Part shown: piece by piece, positions 54,261 through 63,209 of the stretch | How positions within the stretch are numbered: the first letter of the stretch is position 1 | How the letters are laid out: every line of letters begins with the position of its first letter | Program-made: the position numbers and the translations under genes | Notes under the pieces: generated by a model | Told to the model about the DNA's origin: nothing | Database searches by the model: none | Seen by the model: only the letters and a program-made list of their open reading frames with translations | Assembly (NCBI GenBank): GCA_963662515.1 | Contig: OY759675.1 | Coordinates: forward strand, 4,092,001 to 4,156,000 | DNA length: 64,000 bases | Source of the DNA: JAFGDI01 sp963662515 | Lineage (GTDB): Bacteria; Planctomycetota; Phycisphaerae; Sedimentisphaerales; SM23-30 | Direction of reading: 5' to 3'

Positions 54261-54298
54261 TTTGCTCAGAACCAGCAGACTGATCTGAGAAAAACAAT

Positions 54299-54333
54299 AA
54301 GGGCCGCAGAGATATCTTATCTTTGCGGCCCTT
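54299..54333. terminator. Bidirectional terminator between icd and the envelope operon
   Basis: AAGGGCCGCA pairs with TGCGGCCCTT over a 15-base loop; A/T-rich runs flank both sides (TTATTTTAC on plus, TTATTGTTTT on minus). It serves the converging icd and 54357 genes. Confidence 0.88.
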
Positions 54334-54356
54334 ATTTTACATTTACAGAATGGCGG

Positions 54357-55670
54357 TTATTTATCGCCGGGCAGTTTCACTCCATGTTCGCCGGGCTGAA
54401 TACTGCCTCTTCTGCCTTTATGCTGACTTGCAGGAGTGGGCAATATACGACGGGCAATATCACCGACGGTCAGAGCAGAAAGCTCACCGGTAATGATCCG
54501 ACAGGTAGAGAGCTTATCACTAACGCTGACAACCTCGACTATAACATTTGCTCCGCCGGCCTTACCCAGCGGCTCGCCGGTCTGCGGGTCAATTACAACT
54601 TCAGCACCAGCCTCAATGCGATAGCGGTCACCTAGAAGAACATTATTGCCACCGACATTGATAACTATATCTTCACCAATTATACTGGCAACACGCGCAG
54701 GATAAATAGTTTCAATAGTCTTATCAGATATTCCCTGTGCAAGTGAACGGGTAATGATCAGCAATTGATCTTTAACATCAAGCTGACCACGATCATCAGT
54801 ATCGCGTCGTTGCGAGAGAATATCATCATTTTTGAGCCAGAAGTCAAGGGTGTCAGCAGCTATAACTTTACTGGTAGCCGTAGCGATAATTTTCAGATCG
54901 AGAGTCATCTTGGCCTGATATTTGTGCGTACGAATACCCAGCGATTCAGAATAATTGCCTAAGTCGCTCACGCGGAAGTCGCGGATATTGCCAACAACCA
55001 GATAATCGGCTCCGGAAATAAGCCCCAGTAATACCTGCTGCTTGTGCGCCTGCGGCCCGCTGGTTACCAGATTATTTTCGGCACTTATACTGGAAAGGAA
55101 CTTGCGATCAAGAACATCTAGTTTATCACTACTGACAAACTGAACACCCAGCTCCGCGGCAATACCATCAGTAAGCTCAGCAGCAGAAACCTTTGTATCA
55201 AAGAAATCATAACTTGTCTTACTACAGGTAAGAGGCAATACAGCTACTGTGTCGCGCAATATCTGCCCCAGAGTTGTGTCTTTATAGACATAGACCTCAG
55301 CTTCGATAGCTACCCGCCAGTCTTTGGCTGATACTTCATTAGCAGAAACAATTTTATATGATTTCACATAGCCCTTGAACTGCTTAAGATAGACAGAAAC
55401 CGAAGTATCAATTGCCACTACCGACTGACTGAGAGAGCCCGAACCGAGTATCATCGCAGCATCAGTCTGAGAGGTGAACATACGCAACGGGGTTCTTGCT
55501 ATCTTGAAGCCAGCACCATGCACCTGCTGAGCTGCATCGATAAGAGCGACATCAACAGCTTCAAGGTAGGTTTCACCCTGACCGTTTGCAGTAACGGTTT
55601 TAGTGTCGATCCCGGCATGAACCATAGCGGTTATCAATAACACGATCGTAACTAATAATTTGATCTTCAT
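54357..55670 (-). CDS. CsgG/FlgT-like exported protein, envelope operon
   Basis: This 437-residue protein has a signal peptide (about 1-19, LLVTIVLLITAMVHAG). The N-terminal domain has the VTANGQGETYLEAVDVALIDAAQQVHG pattern seen in LPP20/FlgT-type proteins. The middle is a CsgG-like domain (AAELGVQFVSSDKLDVLDRKFLSSI, ISGADYLVVGNIRDF, MTLDLKIIATATSKVIAADTL). The C-terminal part (ARVASIIGEDIVINVGGNNVLLGDRYRIEA) is the FlgT-C type beta domain. Such proteins assemble at the outer membrane. It is the last gene of COG3014, YcfL, LpoB, this gene. Confidence 0.72.
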   Translation of the reverse strand: MKIKLLVTIVLLITAMVHAGIDTKTVTANGQGETYLEAVDVALIDAAQQVHGAGFKIARTPLRMFTSQTDAAMILGSGSLSQSVVAIDTSVSVYLKQFKGYVKSYKIVSANEVSAKDWRVAIEAEVYVYKDTTLGQILRDTVAVLPLTCSKTSYDFFDTKVSAAELTDGIAAELGVQFVSSDKLDVLDRKFLSSISAENNLVTSGPQAHKQQVLLGLISGADYLVVGNIRDFRVSDLGNYSESLGIRTHKYQAKMTLDLKIIATATSKVIAADTLDFWLKNDDILSQRRDTDDRGQLDVKDQLLIITRSLAQGISDKTIETIYPARVASIIGEDIVINVGGNNVLLGDRYRIEAGAEVVIDPQTGEPLGKAGGANVIVEVVSVSDKLSTCRIITGELSALTVGDIARRILPTPASQHKGRRGSIQPGEHGVKLPGDK

Positions 55671-55732
55671 AGTTTTTTCCTCCTGTCAATAACAGGATAA
55701 TAAATAACAACTGACAAGCATCTCAATAAGGA

Positions 55733-56362
55733 TTACCATGCAGCCGATTTATTACTGGCTCGCTTGGCTATCACTTCTTCTTTTTGCCAGATAACCAGAC
55801 CACTGGCCAGGTCAGCTACCTTTAACTGGAAATAATATTCGATCTGCTGAGTCTTTTTGTCATAGCCGATATTGCGCTGCAGTATCTTACCTGACAAAGA
55901 AAGCTCCGGAGCAATGAGCTGGCCCTTGGCCATAGTGGTATCAGAATTGAACTCATCATTATTGCGCAGCTCTCTGACATCCATTACCATCTGGTCCGCT
56001 CCGCTGCTTCCGTCACGATTGGCTGTGCCTCGTACCGCAGCAGTAAGAACAACTCTTCCGCTATTAAGTAATTCCTCTTCGATCTTGGCGGTAAGCTGGT
56101 CGGTATCGATACGCTGCATAGTGTCATTGATTATGCGAGACACTGCCATAACATAACGACTGCCATCTGGCTTATTCAACTGGGTACTCTTGCTGAGCGA
56201 TTCGATCATGACAGCAGCAGCCCGTTCAAAGTCGCGATAGTCGAGAGCCACTACCGCCTTGCCGGTGTCATTGGTAGTATCAACATTAACGGTTTTAGGT
56301 TCACAACCGGCCATAATAACAGTCAGGGCCAGAGCTGATATAGTAATCATTATTTTCTTCAT
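55733..56362 (-). CDS. lpoB: LpoB-like penicillin-binding-protein activator lipoprotein
   Basis: This 209-residue lipoprotein has lipobox MAGC (Cys 20). The fold pattern matches LpoB: VALDYRDFERAAAVMIESLSKS, YVMAVSRIINDTMQRIDTDQLTAKIEEELLNSGRV, APELSLSGKILQRN and YYFQLKVADLASGLVIWQKEE. In E. coli LpoB activates the synthase PBP1b from the outer membrane. It lies between the YcfL gene and the CsgG-like gene, the same order as in gammaproteobacteria. A peptidoglycan role in this organism is inferred. Confidence 0.85.
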   Translation of the reverse strand: MKKIMITISALALTVIMAGCEPKTVNVDTTNDTGKAVVALDYRDFERAAAVMIESLSKSTQLNKPDGSRYVMAVSRIINDTMQRIDTDQLTAKIEEELLNSGRVVLTAAVRGTANRDGSSGADQMVMDVRELRNNDEFNSDTTMAKGQLIAPELSLSGKILQRNIGYDKKTQQIEYYFQLKVADLASGLVIWQKEEVIAKRASNKSAAW

Positions 56363-56437
56363 TTTATATGCCTTTCTCTATCGATAGAAGTTATTAACGA
56401 ACTATCGATATTATATGATGTATCTTACAATCTTTTC

Positions 56438-56875
56438 TCAATAATTATTTCTCAGGTGCAATCTGAAATTAACAGCTTCTTTGCGTGGCGATGTTCCGGA
56501 AATACTGAAATCAGCGCCGCCCTGGGCACTGGCCAATTGCCAGACCGTACTCTGGGTATCAAGCGGGAAATCGTTAACATCAAGCCATTCAAAGCGGTAT
56601 TGGAACTGTAAGACTTTGCGGCCGCGATTATGAGCTCGAACATCTACTCTGAGATAGCCGGCATCATTTACTCCTTTATTAACATTGAGCACATCGACCC
56701 GATCGCCGAATAACATACTTAACGGCTCGGTAACCAGACGAGTTACCATATTTTCAGTTGGCGTATCTGTAACAACGCCCGGAGAAGCTGTTACCCGTTT
56801 ATCTGGTATCTGAGAGCCGCAGCCGGCCAGCATAGCCAGCATAATCGTTATAGGCAGAATTTTTTTGATCTTCAT
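56438..56875 (-). CDS. YcfL-like (DUF1425) lipoprotein
   Basis: This 145-residue lipoprotein has lipobox LAGC (Cys 19). The C-terminal half (DAGYLRVDVRAHNRGRKVLQFQYRFEWLDVNDFPL) matches the DUF1425 beta-sandwich of E. coli YcfL, which is next to lpoB there too. The conserved final strand reads ISGTSPRKEAVNFRLHLR. Function unknown. The gene is 76 bases before lpoB. Confidence 0.82.
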   Translation of the reverse strand: MKIKKILPITIMLAMLAGCGSQIPDKRVTASPGVVTDTPTENMVTRLVTEPLSMLFGDRVDVLNVNKGVNDAGYLRVDVRAHNRGRKVLQFQYRFEWLDVNDFPLDTQSTVWQLASAQGGADFSISGTSPRKEAVNFRLHLRNNY

Positions 56876-56973
56876 TTTTTAATCTCCTGATAATTTTTAC
56901 TATCCGTATAATTAGTCGTAATATAATATCAAATATTACAAAATGATATTTATTTTGTTAGCAATCTTATCTC

Positions 56974-58356
56974 TCACTTTTTTTCACCGAAGGGTATAAT
57001 ATCAAATACCGCCGGCGTATTAGAATTAGTTTTTTTAATGTAAATAATAGCATTTTTGCAGGCAGGCAGTTCGATCTGGCGAGAGCTGCCAGCGATAGAA
57101 ATATTCATTTTACCCTCAGCTGGCAAAGGCAAACGAGCCAGTTGAAATTCTCTCGGAAGCGAAGTCCACATTCTCACATCTGCTGCCGTTGACAGCAGAG
57201 TGTATGCCAGTACGCCAAGCTGCACAAGTCCGTCCTGATCCTTCACTGCATACTGAGCTACTGCCTTAGCAGTTGCCGACATAATAGCACGGGTAAGTGC
57301 CATATCGAATTCCTTTTTGAACTCGGTCTGAATTACCCGTTCCATACTGGCTAACTGCTTCGCTTCGACCTGCATCTCAGCAGCAGATATAACTACCGCA
57401 CCGCCATCGCCGGATCGGCTCACCAGCTTAGGTAAGGCTATCTCTATAAATATGAGAGTATTATTAACCGGTATCGGTAATCCAAAGAGCAGCTCTTCTC
57501 TTTCGGGAGAGAGGCCGTTTTCATAGATGACCCAGACATGGCCAGTTTGTACCTGCTGGCCATTGAGTATATTTTCAACCATTTCATAATCTGCAACAAC
57601 ATACTGGTTCTCACCGCTCATGCCAACCGACTCTTTAAGCAACTGCGAGCTTTTATTATAGTCACCATCGAGATAGAAAAACAGTCCGGCAAGATAATTT
57701 GCCATAGGATTAACAAAGTCGCTATAGACCTTATACCCGGCCAGATCAGGATAATTCTGATTGACAATATTGCTATAACTGCCATTAGATACATCGCCCG
57801 CTTTTTCAGCATTGTTTTTATTTTTTTTCTGGGCCTCTTGCTGGCTTCTGGCAAGTTCATTATTATAATATTCGATAGCCATTCGCTGGCGATCTAGTGC
57901 GCGGTTGAGTTCTACGCGGGCGAGTTCATGCTCCTGCAATTTCATAAAATTGAGAGCTTTATATACATTGAGCATAATACCATCATATACTTTTCCGGTG
58001 TATGCTACAACATTGTCACTGGCAACCGTGCCGGCAACAGTCTCACCTGCCTTATTGCGATCGGCCTGATGACGGTTAAATATTTCTTCGGCATGGTCGA
58101 AATATTGATTACTCTCAACTGGCTGCTGCTTAATGCGATAGATAGTACCGGCATTGAGACACCAGAGCAGATCTTCGCCTTTGCCCTTATAATTACTGGA
58201 AATATTATTGCAGGCAAAGTTCAGTGCCTTATCATACTGACCTGTAGTATAGAAGTCATTAAACTTTCTTATCTTGTCTCTGGCAGGATTACACCCCACC
58301 GAAAAACTCAGCAAGAGTAATGACAATAAGCATATTATATTTCTCTTAGGGTTCAT
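56974..58356 (-). CDS. COG3014-family lipoprotein
   Basis: This 460-residue lipoprotein has lipobox SVGC (Cys 22). The N-terminal half is TPR-like (YTTGQYDKALNFACNNI, LWCLNAGTIYRIKQQPVESNQYFDHAEEI, LAGLFFYLDGDYNKSSQLLKESV). The C-terminal half carries HVWVIYENGLSPEREEL and a beta domain, as in COG3014 proteins that sit with LpoB and YcfL. It is the first gene of the envelope operon. The product may load or place the lipoproteins encoded downstream; this is inference. Confidence 0.78.
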   Translation of the reverse strand: MNPKRNIICLLSLLLLSFSVGCNPARDKIRKFNDFYTTGQYDKALNFACNNISSNYKGKGEDLLWCLNAGTIYRIKQQPVESNQYFDHAEEIFNRHQADRNKAGETVAGTVASDNVVAYTGKVYDGIMLNVYKALNFMKLQEHELARVELNRALDRQRMAIEYYNNELARSQQEAQKKNKNNAEKAGDVSNGSYSNIVNQNYPDLAGYKVYSDFVNPMANYLAGLFFYLDGDYNKSSQLLKESVGMSGENQYVVADYEMVENILNGQQVQTGHVWVIYENGLSPEREELLFGLPIPVNNTLIFIEIALPKLVSRSGDGGAVVISAAEMQVEAKQLASMERVIQTEFKKEFDMALTRAIMSATAKAVAQYAVKDQDGLVQLGVLAYTLLSTAADVRMWTSLPREFQLARLPLPAEGKMNISIAGSSRQIELPACKNAIIYIKKTNSNTPAVFDIIPFGEKK

Positions 58357-58381
58357 TCCCAGCGTACCTCTGGCAGGTTGA

Positions 58382-59170
58382 TCAAACTACAAAATTTTCC
58401 AGCGTGCCTATACCACTTATCTCCACGCGAATACAATCACCCGGCTGAAGCAGCACTTTAGGATCACGAGCAAAGCCAACCCCAGGAGGTGTGCCGGTAA
58501 GTATGAGAGTGCCGGGCAGCAGGGTCATGCAGCGAGAAATAAAGCTCACTATCTCATCGGGCTTAAATATCATATCAGTTGTGTTACTCTCCTGCATAAC
58601 ATAGCCATTGAGAGTTGAACGGATCTCAAGACCAACCGGGTTGAGTTCAGTTTCAATACATGGTCCTACCGGGCAGAAAGTATCGAATGACTTTGCTCTC
58701 ACCCACTGAACATCATGCTTCTGGCAGTCACGGGCAGTTATATCATTAACGCAGGTATAGCCATAAATATATTTATGGGCCGCTTCCGGATCGATATTAG
58801 ATACCTTTTTTCCGATGATTATCCCCAGCTCGGCCTCAAAGTCAATGAAAGCAGGAGCAACCCCGGGACGAACAATCTTTCCGCCATGACAATTGAGACT
58901 GCTGGTAGATTTCATAAAAATAACCGGTGTGTCAGGCGAGTTAGTACGATCAAACTCTTTAACATGCTCAGCATAGTTGAGCCCCAGGGCAATAATATTT
59001 GGCGGATCAACCGGCGGCAGATAACTGACGATATCATCAGCAAATATCTCTTTGCCTGTACTCGTTACCGGGCCGGGCACACAGCCGGAGGCCAGTTCCA
59101 TAGTATTATCTGGTTTTAATATCGCCGTCTGGCTCTCGCCCTGCTTGTCGATGTATCGAAATATCTTCAT
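58382..59170 (-). CDS. Fumarylacetoacetate hydrolase family protein
   Basis: This 262-residue enzyme belongs to the FAH superfamily, which cleaves or isomerises beta-diketo acids with a metal ion. Core motifs: IALGLNYAEHVKEF, PVIFMKSTSSLNCHGG, FEAELGIIIGKK (metal-binding Glu), GYTCVNDITARDCQ and ILTGTPPGVGFARDP. The N-terminal leader is about 50 residues. The substrate is not defined by sequence. Sugar-acid or aromatic pathways are usual for this group. It is 25 bases upstream of the COG3014 gene on the same strand and may be co-transcribed. Confidence 0.88.
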   Translation of the reverse strand: MKIFRYIDKQGESQTAILKPDNTMELASGCVPGPVTSTGKEIFADDIVSYLPPVDPPNIIALGLNYAEHVKEFDRTNSPDTPVIFMKSTSSLNCHGGKIVRPGVAPAFIDFEAELGIIIGKKVSNIDPEAAHKYIYGYTCVNDITARDCQKHDVQWVRAKSFDTFCPVGPCIETELNPVGLEIRSTLNGYVMQESNTTDMIFKPDEIVSFISRCMTLLPGTLILTGTPPGVGFARDPKVLLQPGDCIRVEISGIGTLENFVV

Positions 59171-59210
59171 TTTACCTCACAAAATAAAAATGCCTGGTAA
59201 CCGCTCTCGG

Positions 59211-60095
59211 CTACATCTTAGTCGCTTTTACCAGCCGATTATTACCGGCGGTATCCTTAATTACTTCAATATTGGTCAGATAACCACTCTGTTTGAATAT
59301 TTCATATACTTTCTGGCCCTGTTCATAACCGATCTCAACGAACAAAGCACCCTGGCCAGTCAGATGATCGGCAGCCCGGGCAACTATCCGACGATAAAAA
59401 TCCAAACCATCGCCCGGTGCCCGCAAAGCCAGATGAGGCTCATATTTTGAGACTGTATCTTCAACTTTGCCAAACTCAAAATCCGAAATATAAGGCGGAT
59501 TTGAAACTATCAGGTCAAAAGAATCATAGCCAGACTGAGCGAGTGAATCAAACAGATCGCTCTGACAGGTGGTAATTCTTTCGTTGAAATTGTACTTTTC
59601 AATATTTCGCTGGGCAACTGCCAGGGCCTCGCCTGAAATATCAGAGCAGATAACCCTGAGCTCCGCTGCATGACGAGCCAGAGCAATTGCTATACAACCA
59701 CTGCCGCAACACAGATCGAGACAGTTGAGACTCTCGCCATTGCGATCATTTTTAATATAGTCCAGAGCATGACTTACCAGCAGTTCAGTTTCAGGTCTTG
59801 GTATAAGCACCGCAGGAGTGACCTCAAACTTCAGGCTGAAAAATTCCTTATAGCCAACCAGATACGCCACCGGCTCATGGGCGGCACATCTCTTGACCAT
59901 ATCTCTGAACTGAGCAAGAATATCGGCTGCGGGGCACTGGTCAAATCGGGTATATAGCTCTATTCGCTGGCACTTGAGACTATGGGCCAATAGTATTTCG
60001 GCACAAAGTCGCGCACTGTCAACCTGATTATTGGTGAAATAATCGGTTGTCCACTCCAGCAATCGCCGGATATTCCATTCCTGCCCATTACTCAT
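59211..60095 (-). CDS. prmC: Peptide chain release factor N5-glutamine methyltransferase
   Basis: PrmC methylates the Gln of the GGQ motif in RF1 and RF2 using SAM. The 294-residue protein has the N-terminal helical domain (RRLLEWTTDYFTNNQVDSARLCAEILLAH), VAYLVGYKEFFSLKFEVTPAVLIPRPETE, SAM motif DLCCGSGCIAIALA, and the catalytic NPPY in LIVSNPPYIS. The length is normal. prfA usually lies next to prmC but is not in this window. The gene is separated from the FAH gene by 40 bases. Confidence 0.94.
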   Translation of the reverse strand: MSNGQEWNIRRLLEWTTDYFTNNQVDSARLCAEILLAHSLKCQRIELYTRFDQCPAADILAQFRDMVKRCAAHEPVAYLVGYKEFFSLKFEVTPAVLIPRPETELLVSHALDYIKNDRNGESLNCLDLCCGSGCIAIALARHAAELRVICSDISGEALAVAQRNIEKYNFNERITTCQSDLFDSLAQSGYDSFDLIVSNPPYISDFEFGKVEDTVSKYEPHLALRAPGDGLDFYRRIVARAADHLTGQGALFVEIGYEQGQKVYEIFKQSGYLTNIEVIKDTAGNNRLVKATKM

Positions 60096-60480
60096 CGGTT
60101 TTCTGTCTCTCTCCTGTTATATAGTAAGAGTACGGCTTAATCCTGCCGATCAAATGCAAACATAAACATACATATCTGCACATTTCTGCCAGCATCATAC
60201 CCTGAATTATTATTATCGTTATGAACAACTCCTATTCAACAAATAAACGCAATATTTTTACATGCAATACAATATTATAGGACTTTCAAGTTGGAATACT
60301 GCCCTGCACCACTAATTTATCTGAAATATTATTTCATACACTCAACTGTCCCAAACTAACTGCTGCTTGCATTTATGGTGCATTAATGTATTATTATACC
60401 ATATAGTATTTACTATTCAGCTCCACGCGACGGGACTGAGTAAATAATTCAAGTGCATTTATTGGAGAGGCACCACTACT
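60096..60480. other. Intergenic region upstream of the GH43 gene
   Basis: Divergent spacer between prmC and the GH43 gene. AT-rich, no gene or clear box pair seen. The GH43 ribosome site TTGGAGAGG lies at about 60461-60469. Confidence 0.4.
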
Positions 60481-62478
60481 ATGTTTAAATCTTCCGTTTT
60501 CCCAGCTAATTCGTCACTAATTTCTTTAGCCAGTTCATTAACGAAAATAAAGGTTCCTGACACCGTTTTTTCACATTCTCACCCTAAGTCGTTTTATAAG
60601 CAACAGTTAACCCAGATATTACCCAATCTGTTTTTTAATATTTTTATTATCAACATCTTGTTTTTGGCCTTTCTTGCACCTGCTTGCATGGCAGCCGAGA
60701 ATAGCGATACCCTGCAAAATAGTGAAGAGATGGTGTATCTTTTTACCTCATTCCGTGATAGTGGCGATGGTCTGCATCTGTCGTGGAGTCAGGACGGTCT
60801 AAATTGGGTTGATATCCCCGGCGTATTGCTCGAACCTGAAATTGGCAGTAATCTCATGCGCGACCCACACCTGCTTTATGGACCAGACAATACCTTCCAC
60901 CTGGTCTGGACAACCGGCTGGCACGACAAGGGCATCGGCTATGCACAAAGTAAAGACCTGCTAAATTGGTCGGCCCAGAAATATCTCCCCTTGTTTGAAG
61001 ATAAGCCAGCTCGCAATTGCTGGGCTCCAGAAACGGTATATGACCCATCCAGTAAAGAATATATGATAATATGGTCCTCTGACATTGAAGGGGCATTCAA
61101 AGAAACCGAGTCTAAAGACAGAATGAATAACAGAGCCTGGTATGTTATTACCAAAGACTTTGAGACATTCAGTCAACCAAAGGTGCTTTTCGACCCCGGA
61201 TTCGACAATATCGATTCGACCATAATCCGGGAAGGCGACCGCTGGATACTGACCCTGAAAGAAGGCGACCAGCAAAATAAAAGCGTATGGGGGCCTATCC
61301 ATCAGGCGGTAAGTGACAATATGCGTGGGCCATATACCCTGCTGAGTGAGCCTGTTATTGCCGATCGGGCAGAAGGTCCGACCCTGGCAAAGACCGGCAA
61401 TAAATGGACATTGTATTTCGACTATTATGTGCATGGCCGTTACGGTGCTTGCCAGACAACAGACTTTAATTCCTGGACTGACATAAGTGCTGACTTGAAA
61501 ACAGTTAAGGGGCAGCGGCACGGCACTGTCTTATCGATACCTAAAGCTATCTTAGACGGCTTGCTGGCTGGTCTGGCCAATCGTAAGGCCAAAGAGGAAG
61601 TAATGCCGCCAGCCTGCGTCTTGCCCGGCTATCATGCCGACCCGCATATCGCTGTCTTTGGCGATACCTATTATATATACCCCACTACTGATGGCAACGA
61701 AGGCTGGAATACCAACTCGTTCAGCTGCATGTCGAGCAAAGACCTGATCCACTGGCAAAATCACGGCGTTATCCTGCAATTGGGCAAGGACATAACCTGG
61801 ACCGACAAGAATGCCTGGGCTCCGGCCATCGCTACCGCTAACGGCAAATATTATTTCTATTTCTCTGCCTTCTCCAATGTTGGCGTGGCCGTATCAGATA
61901 CACCCTATGGCCCATTCACTGACCCGATCGGCAAACCGCTGGTCGCCCGCGGCTCATACCACTGCCAGGTGATCGACCCGATGGTATTTGTCGATGATGA
62001 TGGTTCTGCTTACCTGTACTTCGGCCAGGGCAACTGCAATGTGGTCAAACTCAACCCAGACATGGTCTCCTACGACCCGGCTGCGGTTAAGACCGTTACC
62101 CCGGTCGATGCCAATGGCAAAAAGAGCTATAACGAAGGGGCGTTCATGATCAAACGAAAGGGCAAATACTACCTGATGTGGTCAGAGTTCGATACCCGTG
62201 ACCCGCGATATAGTGTCTGCTACGCCGTAGCCGATTCACCCTTTGGCCCATTTGTCAGAGCCGCAAACAACCCGGTACTCAAGGCCAAAGGGCTGGTACT
62301 CGGCGCCGGTCATCATTCAGTTGTGCAAACGCCCGGCACTGACAATTGGTACATCGCCTATCACCGCTTCGCAATCCCCAACGGCACCGGCTATAAACGC
62401 GAAACCTGCATTTCACCCATGCACTTCAACCCCGAAGGTACTATTAAGCCCGTCGATGTTTATGAAGGTATAAATTAA
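60481..62478 (+). CDS. Secreted two-propeller GH43-type glycoside hydrolase
   Basis: This 665-residue exported protein has an unusually long leader with a hydrophobic segment near residues 48-68 (FFNIFIINILFLAFLAPACM). Residues about 80-370 form a GH43-like five-bladed propeller (RDPHLLYGPDNTFHLVWTTGW, NCWAPETVYDPSSKEYMII, IDSTIIREGDRWILTLKEG, AEGPTLAKTGNKWTLYFDYY). Residues about 378-660 are a second propeller with the full GH43 catalytic set: Asp in YHADPHIAVFGDTYYIY, Asp in DPMVFVDDDGSAYLYFG, and Glu in YNEGAFMIKRKGKYYLMWSEF. GH43 enzymes cleave arabinose- or xylose-containing glycans. GGAGAGG precedes ATG 60481. The leader also contains GGTTCCTGACACCG, a word typical of REP-like repeats. 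Confidence 0.85.
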   Translation: MFKSSVFPANSSLISLASSLTKIKVPDTVFSHSHPKSFYKQQLTQILPNLFFNIFIINILFLAFLAPACMAAENSDTLQNSEEMVYLFTSFRDSGDGLHLSWSQDGLNWVDIPGVLLEPEIGSNLMRDPHLLYGPDNTFHLVWTTGWHDKGIGYAQSKDLLNWSAQKYLPLFEDKPARNCWAPETVYDPSSKEYMIIWSSDIEGAFKETESKDRMNNRAWYVITKDFETFSQPKVLFDPGFDNIDSTIIREGDRWILTLKEGDQQNKSVWGPIHQAVSDNMRGPYTLLSEPVIADRAEGPTLAKTGNKWTLYFDYYVHGRYGACQTTDFNSWTDISADLKTVKGQRHGTVLSIPKAILDGLLAGLANRKAKEEVMPPACVLPGYHADPHIAVFGDTYYIYPTTDGNEGWNTNSFSCMSSKDLIHWQNHGVILQLGKDITWTDKNAWAPAIATANGKYYFYFSAFSNVGVAVSDTPYGPFTDPIGKPLVARGSYHCQVIDPMVFVDDDGSAYLYFGQGNCNVVKLNPDMVSYDPAAVKTVTPVDANGKKSYNEGAFMIKRKGKYYLMWSEFDTRDPRYSVCYAVADSPFGPFVRAANNPVLKAKGLVLGAGHHSVVQTPGTDNWYIAYHRFAIPNGTGYKRETCISPMHFNPEGTIKPVDVYEGIN

Positions 62479-62488
62479 TGCATATCCC

Positions 62489-62553
62489 AGATAGGATGTA
62501 AGGACAAAAAGGATAAATTATCTTTCCCATCCTTACATCCTATCTGTTTTTTT
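62489..62553 (+). terminator. Terminator of the GH43 gene
   Basis: A 16-bp perfect stem, AGATAGGATGTAAGGA (62489-62504) with TCCTTACATCCTATCT (62530-62545), is followed by GTTTTTTT. The gene converges with the LysE gene. Confidence 0.9.
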
Positions 62554-62575
62554 AATGGTTGCTATCTTCGCTTAT

Positions 62576-63190
62576 TCACCTATCACTCAACGCCAGCTTA
62601 ACACCCAGACCGGCAAACACGATGGCAAATGACCTCTGCACCCGCCTCAGTATTACCGGCGAATGGATCACATACGACCGCACCTGATGGGCAAACAGGC
62701 CATAGACCACAAATACCAAAAAGGTCATCAGCATAAATACCCCGCTGAGAATAAGCATCTGGGCCAGGCCCGGCATAACACTGTCTTTCACTATGAACTG
62801 CGGTAAAAAGGCCAGGAAAAATAATGTTAGCTTCGGATTGAGTATATTGAGCAGCATACCGCGGGTTATCCGTTGCCGGGCGGTCTGAACACCACTTCTG
62901 CCAAACTCCATTATTCCCAGATCACGCCACATCTGCCATGCCATATAAAGCAGGTATGCCGCACCGGCATATTTCACCACCTGAAATACCAGCGCACTGG
63001 TATGCATTATCAGCGACAGACCCGATACACATGCCAGCAAATGCGGGATTATACCGGCAGTACAACCCACCGCCGCCGCCACTGCCGCCCTCCGACCGGC
63101 AAATAAACCGGTCGATACCGTATATATCACTCCGGTGCCGGGTATCAATACCACTACCAGTGATGTTATCAGAAATTCCAGACTCAACAT
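62576..63190 (-). CDS. LysE/RhtB-family amino acid exporter
   Basis: This inner-membrane exporter has about 204 residues and six helices. Family words: TSLVVVLIPGTGVIYTVSTGLFAGRRAAVAAAVGCTAG, LIMHTSALVFQVVKYAGAAYLLYMAWQM and LLNILNPKLTLFFLAFLPQF. The start ATG 63190 has AGGGAG upstream; the 63226 start is less likely. LysE/RhtB members export basic or hydroxy amino acids. It is co-transcribed with the oxidoreductase gene 19 bases upstream. Confidence 0.9.
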   Translation of the reverse strand: MLSLEFLITSLVVVLIPGTGVIYTVSTGLFAGRRAAVAAAVGCTAGIIPHLLACVSGLSLIMHTSALVFQVVKYAGAAYLLYMAWQMWRDLGIMEFGRSGVQTARQRITRGMLLNILNPKLTLFFLAFLPQFIVKDSVMPGLAQMLILSGVFMLMTFLVFVVYGLFAHQVRSYVIHSPVILRRVQRSFAIVFAGLGVKLALSDR

Positions 63191-63209
63191 ATTTAAATAC
63201 TCCCTAAGA

